Below are positions 1 through 11,917 of a DNA stretch of 64,000 nt, piece after piece. This stretch comes from Phoronis australis. Taxonomy: Eukaryota; Phoronida; Phoronidae. Under the pieces are notes generated by a model. That model searched no databases. It had not been told where the DNA came from and saw only the letters and a program-made list of their open reading frames with translations. The translations under genes were made by a program, and so were the position numbers. Each line of letters starts with the position of its first letter. Position 1 is the stretch's first letter. The stretch spans positions 575,633 through 639,632 of the forward strand of contig NMRA01000099.1 of assembly GCA_002633005.1 (NCBI GenBank), in the 5' to 3' direction.

Positions 1-3000
1 ATATGTGTTTTTACAATGTGGCGATATCCACATGTGCCCTCGCATACCACAGGATAAACAACAAAACAACACTGCCGGTAGTTTTCTGTAAACAGGCTCA
101 TCTTTAAGTGTGCCCAATGGACGTGCAAAAGAAAAATTTTTCTGCAGATACGCCCAGGGCGTGCGTTTGGAAAAAATGTGTATGGTTGAATCCTAAAACT
201 TTCTTCGATTTCGTAGGAAATGGTGTCCAAAACCGTTTGTGCAAGAACAGTCATGCATTGACAACGATTGCGAATTGATTGTTACATGTACATATTGTTT
301 CAATGTGCGCGCCGGCTATAATATTGAGACATTCATTCGTGACTTCCAAATCGCTCACTGGCGTATGTTAGGACTTGACTTTTGGTCTCTAAATCGTTAT
401 TTACGAACATACACCCAGAGCTTGTCTGCAGAAAATTCCGGTAATCATCGCAGCCAAGACCACGAGAGACAATGGAGCCATGCCAAATAGCCGCCCACCC
501 GGCCCTTCAAAGCCTCCCCCATTTCAATTTTACGTTTGGCTACCCTCATCTTCATTGCAAAGTGTCTCCACGTTGCTACTCATTTCAACCGTTACTCCCT
601 TGTCACCAACAATTTCGCGTTTCACTCTTGTGGAATTTTTTTGGCTACCGACGCCAATGGCTTAGACAATCACGCTATGAAAAGCAGCTACTGAGCATCT
701 TGTCACATCGTGCTGAGTAAACAAACAGAAAAGCGGTGTCGAATAATGGTTTTGAATAAGAAAAACACCAAGACGAGTTCTGATGACAAGCACGCAACAC
801 GAAACTCGTTCAATCTATTTTACACGTTTCACTGCTGTGCGTGAACTTTGGAAATCTTGCTTATTCTCAACATCGCGAATGCGTGAACTTGGAATACACG
901 AGGAATCTTGACAAGGTTACTCAAATAATCACGTTCACGTTGATAAAAATTTCCAGTGCACTAAGTCAAATTACATGTTAATAAAATAGCGTTAATTTTA
1001 ATCAAACTTTTTTCAACTATTGGCCGGCTATCTTATTCACCAAACAACAATTGATTTAACCATTCTCATATTCCTCTGATTCTTTGACACAAGTTATGGT
1101 AAAGGAGATAGTGGGCGATTATGAGACCAATAATTAACAACTTCTTTACACTGAACAAAGACGTTCACCTGATTACCCAAATGAATATTCAATTCCAAGT
1201 TAACGCATACGCGATCTTGAGATTAAGCAGGATTCCACGTTCACGCACAGCATCACGATTTTTATTGTAAAGGCTATCATTTTTCACCGTAGTCGGACCG
1301 AAGTAAAAGGCACACATACAGGTAATTGTTGCCAAGAGACACACATTCAGGAGCTAAAAAGGCGAAAATGCGTGTTATGTACGTTACTCAAATTATAATA
1401 ATTATTTATACTTATTTTTACTTGATGAAATGATATGTGTCCAAGTATGCTGCTTTGTCGTGAAGTTTGTTCTTTCTTATTGTTTGTAAGTATTGTCGGT
1501 TTTCGTGGTGGTTTTGTGTCATGTTGCCGTCAGTGTTGAGGGCGGCGTCGTCGTGTTCGTCATTTTGTTGTCGGTGTTTTTGACAGCATAGACGGTGTTA
1601 TCGTTGACAGTGTTGGCAGCGATGTCGTGGTTTTTTTGAGGACGTCCTCTGCATGGTCATTGGTGTCATCGGCATTGTCATCTAAGGTGTCGCTATCTTC
1701 GTCTTCGTACTCCATGTTTCAGGCGATTTCGCCAAGTTCCGCTCCGTCAGGGCGCTTAGATTTGCTTTTTCTCGTCAACCACTTAGTAGTGACAACGGCA
1801 AAGATAGGTTTTACCAGCTGACACCGGAAGTCGGTCAACTGTCAACGTTTTATAATTAAAAGGAACTATTTATAGAACCAAGGAGATAATTGCATGTGAA
1901 GTTTGAGCAATCACATAAGTAAATTGTTTTCCAGTTTTGTATTATTAACTATAGCTTACGCAAAATGCTCATCTTCGCTGTTTTTGAAGACCTAAAACCC
2001 AAGTTAACGGTTGCCTGAATGGGTCCCAGACAGGGAAATTTCGCGCATTTGAGGCCTTCATAATTTTACTCACCATGGTGAATGTTTCTATCCCTCCATC
2101 TTTGTTGTAAGCTCCTTCTTTGGCTGTGGAATTTTCTTAAAACTGGACCCTTATTTCAATGACATAAATTGGGACTTAGTCCTTAAATTAGGAAGCTCTG
2201 CATGAAAAGGTCCCTATTTGTTCTATTAAGAATTCAACGTAGTGTTTAGTCTCGGTAAGTACCAAAACTAATAATCGATTTAGTAATGAAGATAAAATAG
2301 CAGAATTACGGACAATCAGTGTTTGCACAAATTCTCAAATGCGCTGTAAATTTATTAAAACATGTTGCGGTCGAGCCCCACTCTGGGACTTTCCATGCAA
2401 GTGTCCATAGGCTTCCCGGATACGCTAACATTTGAAACCGGGAAAGGAGTAATTATTTGTGTTCGGCAAGAACGAATCTGCCAGAAAGGCATAATGCAAG
2501 GTGCTAAAGGCACATTTATTTGTGCACGTTAGTTACTGCGAATTGAATGCTTGATGCGACTTTTTATGTGTCTGGAAGCATTTGGCAGAAACATTTGCCT
2601 TTGCTTGGCATTTTATCCACTTACCCAGTAAGAAGGACGCATTGTGAACATGATGCAGTGGCGTGTGCGTCATGGAAATAAACTTCTAAAATCATCTACG
2701 CAATGGAACAAAGATAGTGTTTTAGAAACAACACAAAACACCATGAGCAGCAACAGGAATGACGTCAGCGTCAACCTAAAGTCTATGTAGCGCTTTCTTT
2801 TAACTGTTGTTTTGATTCACATTTTGGGTTGGAATCCTGTGCCATTTTTTGTTTGGGTTTTTAATACTGTTGGTTAACTTACCTAATTGCACATAATGAA
2901 ACTTTAGACCGAATGAACTTCAATGTTTGCTTTATCGGGAGGATTAACGGCGGAAACGCGAGATTTCGTCTTGACCTAATTAGTGCCGTGTGCGAGTCTT

Positions 3001-3987
3001 CAAAACTAATTAACCTAATGGAAATTAGTGAAATTTCCACTTCACTTGTTAAATTACATGCAAGTGCATTGTTGTTGCATTTTTAATTGACAGGCACATG
3101 TAGCTACACACCTGTATATGCGGTGTAATTTCGTGTTCAATGATTGACATCCTTTCAATTGGCCTTTTGACTCAAGGTTGCCGTGAATTATTAAATAAGT
3201 AAGATAAAAACATGACTTTCCAATTACGAGAATTTTAACTTTTGATCGCACTTTGCGACTGCACTACATTATGAAAACGCCAGATGAAGACATAACTAAT
3301 GACTTCTTTATTAAACGACCTGTAGTATTCTGTTCATTGTTTATGTGTAATGCATTATCAAATGAGCTCAAAAACCTAACTGAAGACTTGTTATAGGCTT
3401 ACGAATTTCCAATCAATGTTGCGACACAGTACATTATCAAATAGGTAAAACAAAAACTGTTCTCGTGATTTTCCTACTACATTTGATACAATTATACGAC
3501 GCGCAAGTTTTTTAACCAATACAGTAGGAGAGTTAACAAAACATTTGCTAGGCTAGGGTTCAATCGAACTTTCCTGTTGCGCGGATGTAGAAAATACATT
3601 GCACATCTGACCTGCTTTATGAAATGTCAGGCACTCCCGAGTTGGTAAAGGAAACACGTCCAGCATTTTGCCCTTATTTTTGTCAGCTGCTTGGCGTTTG
3701 CTTTGCAACTCAAAACGCAATACTGCAGTTTCGCCCGAATTACCACGATGAATTACGTAATCATTCGCTTCTTGGACGGAAAGCGGATTACAGCCGCTTT
3801 AACTGTTCATTTTTCATGTTATGTAACGTTTATCTTTTGACCCAATGATCCAATTGTAGGCCATGACCACGATTGTTAATTCAGATGGACTGCGTTGTAA
3901 ATTGATATGGAATTAGCGAAAATTGTCTTTCAGATCACACCGATGTGTAATTGATAAATTATTTCTGTGCAACTGTTGGCGTCAGCG

Positions 3988-4019
3988 ATCAGCTTTGAGG
4001 GTTGCGCTTCAAAGCTGAT
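3988..4019. repeat. 11-bp inverted repeat
   Basis: ATCAGCTTTGA (3988-3998) and its exact reverse complement (4009-4019) flank a 10-nt loop. It could fold as a hairpin in DNA or RNA. No function is indicated. Confidence 0.6.
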
Positions 4020-7000
4020 GAAACTGTACTACAAATGGCAGACAATGAGTACGTTGTTTATTGCGCCTTCTTATAGCATACGTTTCTAGACTGTCTTGGT
4101 CAACATAAAGATACTACACAGAGACTAATTAGACATATTATCAAGAACGATTTGTAAAACATTAGCAGAAGCACTCTGTTCTCGTGTAATATATCATTTG
4201 ATCGTTTGAATGAGGATATACTGATTATTTGTGAAACAGTTAGCAACTAAACGCATGTATGTGGTATTTATTTCATGAAACATCTTTACAAACATTCCAC
4301 AAGTAACTGTGTCGCAGGATTAATCGTTTTGCATATTAGTAAAAAGATCTTATTTTATTTACGATGTTTGTCGGTGAAACGTTCTCAATAGTTTAGGCTG
4401 AAATGGCTTGCCAATTGTTTTCAGCCAAGTCAAACAACTATATCAACAAGATATGGCGGTAAGAGAAATTTTGTAATCGCTTTAGTTTCCCAAAACATGG
4501 TGCATGACCTATTAAAGTCTTTCTGTACTTGTTGTCACTGGTTTTAAGTTAATCACTTTACAGAAATAGTTGGGGGTTTAACCAAGTGGCAGTTTCCGGA
4601 ATAGAATTAAAAGTAGAGATGGGTGTATTCACGCAATTTCAAATGTCCGGGTACACTCCCAGTCTTTGTTGACTCTAAATTACTGAATAGATGTTTTACG
4701 TAAATACAAAAAGTGCTACTTGCGAAACTCGTGGGGAACCGATGAGTAACGGGAACTACGCTATCAAATGGCGAAGGGTTTGCGGCTGTATGGGCGGTCG
4801 GGTGATTTTATGCGCTGTTCTATTTAATGGAGCTGAACCGGAACAACTGTGACTTTAATTGACTAATTAATCTATTAAATCGTACAAAAAACTGGCCAAT
4901 GGAAAGTGTACGTGACGTCATTTTGGGAAATGATGATTAGTATTCCCGGTAGTCTTCTCGGAATAGAAGATTGGTTAGAAAAGTTTCAAACCGTCCGCTG
5001 CTCGTCCATATTGCTGACTTTGTGTCTCCTGCGCAGACACTCTAGATTAGCTTAACACGCTATCCATGACGTCAGAGTGTGAGCCCTGGGAACCAGGTTA
5101 ATTTTGCTGTCTTGGATTGTTACGTTTGATTTTATATCTTTTGGGGGCGCATCCTTTTGGACTAAAACAGACTTCCATGGGTTATTCTGTTTGCTTTTTC
5201 TTTCTGGTTGACCTAATTATTTATGCATATGCTTGTGACCAGTATCAATTAGAATATAGTAGCCTAAATATAGGGACAAATGAGCGTTTATCACAAATTG
5301 TGAAACGATATCAGAATTTGTTAATACACCAACCCTCGTTTCCGAGGTAAGGTAAGTTAATTCACAACTCGGTTGTTCTGGTTTTCAAATGGAGTTCGAA
5401 GGCTGTTTTTGAGACCAGGAAATCCACCGCAATGTAGTACTCTTTCAGTTTTAATTTGATCACAAAGGTAACACAGCATCTATTAATTTCAGTGTTTTTT
5501 AATTTTATATTCAGCTATCAAAAATAGACAGATATTATCGGCCTCTCTCTACATCCGGCTGCTAGCTGAGTTTTATATTAGGTATAAAAAGGCCACTGTT
5601 CTTGACAATACAATCGCTCAGCTGAAATAACACCAGAATATAACAAATCTTTAGGTTTAATGCGTTCATTTATTACACCGCGTCGCCCTAGTGATTCCGT
5701 CGTAAAAACACATAGATAGTGATGGGAAATGGAGATATATAAAACAATAAAATGCAATTCAACGCAGCGACCACGGGGATTCATTTCCGCAGACGCGCCT
5801 CGCACACACTACGTACTTGACACGCGTAGGCCTACACGCAACACGTTGACAGGTCAAACAGCTGTCTGCCAAGTTCTCAACGGAAAACCAGTCGAATATA
5901 ATACTACCAAGGATCTTGTGGACATGAGGTTTCTGTCAGGTAGTTATATGGGCACAAAACAACCAAACTGCCTATTACCAGAAAAGAATAGCGAGTTGTT
6001 TTTACATTTTCAGGTGGCTGAGAAAAGTACGCAATCCCCGTGAGTCAGTTTCCTTGACTACAAATCGCTGTAGAATTTGGTCGCCATCAGGCTGACATTA
6101 ACAAGAAAAACGGTAAACATTAACAATAAATGGAGCCGCGTTAATTAAAATGCCTCCTAGCCTTCAAAATATATTACATCTAAACGTAACCCTTACTTTT
6201 CAATTCTCAAAATATTAAAAAATACATATTTTTGGAAAGAAATGATTTTCTCACGCTGGTTTTCAACTCACCTCTCAAAGAGCAATGTCCTTCTGCGGTT
6301 ATGCTTCACAGCGATTTAAGAGCAAATGGTAAATATCAATCCGCTCGTTCCTCCTGTAACCTTCCGATTAGAACATGCTTCCAGCGGATTTCAAACAAAA
6401 GACCTTTGATTGCGAAATGATATCAAGAGTCAGCTCGGGCAGTCGGTGTGAGGTCGCTCCATGTGTAGACTGTACAACACTTACTGAGTTGTACGGAACT
6501 TGATGAACATATATATACACAATACCGCGCTGGCAATGAGTGACAACGTTATGATGACGTAGCCGCGATTTTGAGTCAGGGACCTCTGTTCAACGGAAAA
6601 TCAAGACTTGTAAATTAATTAAATGGTACGATAGAAAGCACGCCGGATATCATTTTACAAGTCGAACAACAAAAAATTAAGTTCTTGTAACTGGAAACCT
6701 CGTAGACAAGGCACTCAACCGAGCAATATTGTGAAACCAAAAAATGTTGCACAGTTGACTTGTTGACTGTCTCGCACAACAGGTGTCTGTAGCATTTCCA
6801 TTTAGGGGAAGTATTGAAACTATTATTTTACCAAGTCGTTTTACGTCTCATTGAAATTGTTTTCTATACTCGACTGACCTTGGCCACGCTAGGTCTCAGA
6901 ACAGGAAACTGTAACCAGCCAGTTCGAATTACGCATATGGGGGAAATTAGAATTTGGCTATTTTTAGAGCGCTCGGTGACAATATGGTCACAGCTCGTTG

Positions 7001-8027
7001 ATTTTGTTTTGTTTTGCGAATAATCGTTAAAAAGAAATCTAATGACCACTTGAAAAATCCAGCCTCAAAGCGACGTGACTTGGTAGCGTATGGGTGAGTA
7101 CCTAGCGACCTGCGGTTCTACTATCCACCATAAGAGGACATGTACTTAGTTTGAGTGTATGGTGTTTTTTAACCAGAGTTCTTTCCAACCGGTCACCTTT
7201 CCACGTCCGTTTGTGTTTTGAGCATCTAAGCAAGCGGGAACGTAAATCCAGTCGCATACAGACAAATTAAAATCTGTTACACACTCCCCCCTTCCCCCTC
7301 GTAGGCTACCTTACCACTTACTTACGCCTCTTTCGAGTCGGACCCGGTCGTCGAAAATGTGACATCTCTCCCCAAGATTTTGCTAACTGCAAATTGTCGG
7401 AGGGGACGTCCCCCACTTCCTTGGGTCCCAGTAACGGTATATAACATAATGTTTTGGATTGCCTCCTAGTCCCCAGTCCTTTCTGGTAAAACGCGCTGCC
7501 CTAAGGGGAATCACCAACGAAGACGTTGACCGTCTTATCTTAAAATGCATGGTGCGATTCATCTGTAAAAAGATGTAAACTGACTGTGGTCTTGGTGAAA
7601 TCCCAGACCCCTGATTTCACAAACAGCATACCACTGTAGCTCTTGATCATGCCTGTAAAGTTGTTACAGTGTCAAATAGATTGTTATTATTGCTGATTTG
7701 TAAACCATTAAATGTGAAATTTTCCTCTTAACTATTGAGTAAGCAGATTTTCCAAAGCTTAATGACTAATGGTTACCGATGATGACGGCTTGATGAAAGC
7801 TGTGAGTGTCAAATTCAAGCAGTTTAAAAAGCGACTGTTAACATTCCACGAATCAAGGGCACTTTTACTGTGATAGGCCTCACTCAGATTAGAACAGTTT
7901 GGCAGCCCAGGGGATTCTCTCGCAAAGAATAGATAGGAATTTGCCTTCGCGCAGTCAAAATCCAGGCCACGCAACACCCTCGAGGGTAGTGGGCCAAAAT
8001 TCGTAATTTTAAGTTTGAGGGATGCAG

Positions 8028-8390
8028 TCATGTTAGAAGCAGGCAATCATGCTGAGAGTACCTTTCTTTGGCAGTCAGGTGGGCGCCAAAACTGGAATGT
8101 GCACCCTTGCACGTTGAGAGAAAGCCATGTTAGAAGCAGACAACCATGCCCAGATTACTTGGAGTGACCCTTTGTTAAAAAATCGGAGTGTTGCTAATCT
8201 GAAACGGGTATCGTTATCATGGTAACCGGGTATTTTGACAACCAAGATCATCGTTTTGAGCTTGATGGCAATCACGTTAGAAACTAGCAACCATGCTCAA
8301 AGCATTTTAGTGACCCTCTCTTAAAGCTCTGGGAACTGCCTAGCTTAAATGCGTACCGTTGCCATGGAAACCACATGTTTCGGAACTACA
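8028..8390. repeat. Degenerate tandem repeat of about 145 bp with RFX X-box-like sites
   Basis: Three diverged copies of a block like CATGTTAGAAGCAG then CAACCATGC start near 8029, 8126 and 8273. The last two copies each include a palindrome of X-box shape: GTTATCATGGTAAC (8213-8226) and GTTGCCATGGAAAC (8358-8371). The first interval is shorter and partial. Confidence 0.5.
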
Positions 8391-10330
8391 GCAGTATACT
8401 ATAAGCTGCGTACGCCACATACCTAGGAAATTTTGAAGAATATAAACTGCCTGTAGAGATATATCATAACCAGTAAAACAATTATGATGATCCAAAAATG
8501 GTCAGGTTGCCAGGACAACTCTTGTACACAAACAAGGAAATGTTCTCTTACCAACACAAAAGATGCGTACAAATGTGTAAATTAAATACATAAAAGAAAA
8601 ACTTGTGGCTAGTACTATGTCATATGTCAAAACTAATAGCACAGTTTTGATAATTCAAAAAATGGCTGCTTTGGTAACTAATTCAAATAAGCATGTCAAT
8701 TACTCCTTTAAAACAGCATAAATCGCACACAACAGAATGAGATAAATAAAGCATATACTTATGGCTTTATAAAAGGTGTGTCTTAATAATCAGCAGTATC
8801 AGTAGCAAAATATTAATGACTGCAGACCTGCATATTCATCTCAAGCATGCAAGGCTATAGACAATTGTGGATAGAAGCATGTGGTTCTTTTGATTAGTTT
8901 TTGCAGCACAAAGCTTGCATCCTTTCCAAGATCCGTTCTGTGTTGTGTATAGTTCCCCCCACTTTCAGTCAGATTTTTCACATACTTTTCTGTAACCATT
9001 TCAATAGCATTTCGAACGATAATCAAAACTTTACAACCTTTAGATCACCATGGCTGCAATATGTTCGAGAAAGTGCTTTAAAACCTACCTTTTTATTTTT
9101 GCGAGTGCAAATTGTCGAGATATATTCGGAACCTTTGTATTATGCATGCTAAATACGTACAGCTATAAAGAATTTTGTCTTCATTTTTATAACAGACTAA
9201 AATTTTTACGCGATTCATACTCAAAATCCAAAAACGTAAGTAGTCGTAGTCAGCTAAGGAAAAATGCTGAGCTGTATGGCGCCGGCAGGTGGCATCCGCA
9301 ACCACTTGTTCTTTCCACTCAGTTTCCTTGCATTCATCGCACAGTGTACAGCCTTGCCCCCATTAATCTGCTGCAATGTCAAGGGGACTAATTTTCACCT
9401 TTATTCGAACAATTCTTCTATCAGAATCGAGTTGATCCTGTGTCGTTTCAGACCACGGCCGCTAACGCAAACCCGACCTGTATCTGAAACGATCGCAGCG
9501 CTCTCGTGTGAGCGAAATCACCAAAGGTGTCCGATGAAACTCCGATCCGAAATACAACAGATTCGCCTCTCGTTATCAAGTGCTTCGTTTGTACATATTG
9601 CGATACATGCCGAAGTGTTGCGTGATCTTACATTTTCCTGATACTTGACACCAGGCCACTAAATTCGTACCGGAAGAAAACGGTGCCATTAACCTTACAT
9701 TTCCTTGTAATTTTTACATGTGCAAATATCATACCCATTACTTAAATTCATTTTTCAAATGGAACATCAAGCCGGCGTGTCACTTATGGTTAGTATGTAC
9801 ATCGTACTCGCTAAGCCTTATCCATACGAGGTACTATTCACATGACAAAACGATGTCTCCCGACCACGATGTACATAACTAAAACAGATAACTTTCAAAT
9901 GCATCGTCTGCAAGCATTTCCAAAGATATTGAGAAATTGCCCTTTTGGCTTGAACTACGGTCATGTGCGTAACGTAATATTGATGTCTAGCACGAGGTGT
10001 CGTATGACTAGCAAATTTTACTTGGGATGCCAACGCTTTAGTTTTTTTTTACTGTAGCAGAAGTCGGGATACAGTCTCATAATATTCCTTACAGTGACCG
10101 GATTCCATTCTCATCACCAGCTCAAGTCAACAGGCAATACGATGTTCTTGTTGGTACTAGAAATAGAATCCTATCACGGTAAAGAGTATTATGAGACTCA
10201 TTTTAGCCTATATGAAAGTAAAGGGCCCAATTCGAGGATTGTTTTTTAGTCCACGGAACTGAGGGCGAATTGAGTCTGAGCCCAGCGGGTCTTTCAAGTT
10301 CCGAGGTTAAACCGTGGCCCCTGGACTAAT

Positions 10331-10552
10331 TTGAAAGAACTGTCAGTTCGCTATAATTCCTCGAGATCAGGCTATGAATTTGACGTTGGGCCATTATATT
10401 CACGGCCAAACTCTAAATCATTACCCGAACTGCCAGTTCTTCTTCAAACTATTCCTCATCTGAGTAAGAAACAAGCTGAGTCCAATATTCTAGCCGAAAG
10501 TGGTTTAATTCAGAAACTAGTTTCTTTGGTGGACGCTATAGAGACACAATAA
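10331..10552 (+). CDS. Unassigned 73-codon ORF, possible exon or relic
   Basis: The open frame ends in TAA at 10550-10552. Its second half looks protein-like: LPELPVLLQTIPHLSKKQAE then AESGLIQKLVSLVDAIE, amphipathic helices of armadillo type. There is a faint resemblance to the first repeat of PPP4R3/SMEK proteins (EGYIKKLLxLF), too weak to assign. No convincing acceptor or partner exon is seen. It could be a terminal exon, a pseudogene fragment or chance. Confidence 0.25.
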   Translation: MKELSVRYNSSRSGYEFDVGPLYSRPNSKSLPELPVLLQTIPHLSKKQAESNILAESGLIQKLVSLVDAIETQ

Positions 10553-10992
10553 TACTGAAATGTTTTCTATCGTCACCACTGTAAAGCATCATCTTTATTA
10601 TTCACAAGTTTACATGCCTTCCAAAGCAGAAAAGGCACAGCGTTCTTATCCTTTGCTTTGAATTGAACTTGGTTACAATCAATCGCCTGCAATTCTCCTG
10701 ATCCCCTTACAGCCTCGTGAAATGAATGGGTCTGGTCAGACGCAATAACGACCTGACAGTACTACGCCGTATATATGGAATTCCAAGTCTGTCAGCAAGT
10801 AACGCGTGCGGGTTTTAGACGTCAACGCGTTCGCTTTGACTCATTTACACGTTAATCTATTTTGTTACGGGTATGCGCTGCGAATACGAGTTAACAAGAC
10901 CGCTGACAGCATTTCCGTACAACACTGAGAGGCGCCAAGTCATATGACTGAGATGAAGTGTACCGAAAGACAGTCCTTGTTACAAAAGCCGT

Positions 10993-11029
10993 GAGTTGTG
11001 GACATGAATCCCTGTTACGTCCACAACTC
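10993..11029. repeat. 11-bp inverted repeat
   Basis: GAGTTGTGGAC (10993-11003) and GTCCACAACTC (11019-11029) form a perfect stem around a 15-nt loop. Confidence 0.6.
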
Positions 11030-11123
11030 CCTGCGGTTCTCTCAAAATGTCGTCAATTCACAGTCTGTCAGCCAATCTCGTGTACAAGTCTGAATTTTAC
11101 GCGTTAGTGGAGGGGTCAGGTCA

Positions 11124-11206
11124 CAGGCGTCCTCTCCTTCTGATCGTCCCCAATAGAATTATATATACATAGTGTATTGGGGACAATCAGAAGATGAGGA
11201 CACCTG
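11124..11206. repeat. 83-bp imperfect palindrome, small MITE-like hairpin
   Basis: Two 32-bp arms (11124-11155 and 11175-11206) are reverse complements with a few mismatches around a 19-bp AT-rich loop. The shape suits a short foldback transposon relic. Confidence 0.65.
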
Positions 11207-11747
11207 TTGGTTGGGGTATTAATTACTCGATTGTTGACGTCATCTTGTGAATGTACTGCCTCCGTTCATTGGCCGCTCGGGAATCGGAAGACCACCAATT
11301 TAAAAGTTCGCCTAACGCGTGTAAAACCAGCACGCGTTCACGCGTAAACCGGGGCTGCACTCCGTAGACCCGAGACCGTCTCGGCATTAGCCTGGCACTT
11401 GAGGCGAGAAACCTCCGCTCATTGAACAGAAAAAGTGAATTCTATCCCCTGACTTATGAATTCTACAGGATAATTCAGTATTCCAGCAAAGTTACACAAG
11501 TGAGGTCTCAACCATGGCTCGCGAAACTACGTTTACGGAACGCTACCCCGGCACTATCCTCTGCCTCTCGGGAAAGCATGTTCAACCCCGGCCTCTCGCA
11601 CAACTTTTCGCGTCTCGCGGACATATTTCTTTGCTCGCGTACGAATTTAATCAACGGCGAAAAGTACACTGGATTGTTTAAAATCAAAACGTTACATATG
11701 CAAAATCGCAAACCGTTGCGGATATTCCCACAGAAAAAGTACACAGC

Positions 11748-11917
11748 AGGGACGGATCTAAGATTTTCAAAATGAGGAAGGGGGGGTCGGATCAAGGATT
11801 TTTTTTAAAAAGGTGGGTCCAAGTCAACAATTTGAAAATTCTAGATTTGATATCGCTAAAATCAAGGGAAAAAGGGGTCCTGACCCTTTTGACCCCCTGG
11901 ATCCGCCTATGCACAGG
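11748..11917 (+). mobile_element. Dispersed GGATC-terminated element, copy 1
   Basis: About 170 bp beginning near GGACGGATC and ending CCCCTGGATCCGCCT, so the ends are imperfect inverted repeats. The interior shares GGATCAAGGATTTTTT, then CCAAGTCAACA, TTTGAAAATTCTAGAT and GATATC with a second copy at 51072-51236 in the same orientation. It is probably a non-autonomous MITE. Confidence 0.7.

Larger units (their letters stand above)
1..10330. other. No recognised gene
   Basis: AT-rich sequence with short open frames, none with family motifs or paired splice sites that I could recognise. Visible structure is limited to a small hairpin at 3988-4019, degenerate repeats at about 8028-8390, and simple T- and A-rich runs. 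Small exons of an unknown gene could be missed. Confidence 0.6.

Noticed and set aside
5729-6043. 104-codon plus-strand ORF
   Set aside because: No family motif, no plausible gene context, and composition typical of chance ORFs in this region.
9264-9641. 125-codon plus-strand ORF with a hydrophobic N-terminal part like a signal peptide
   Set aside because: No conserved domain follows and no continuing exon was found. The hydrophobic run could be chance.
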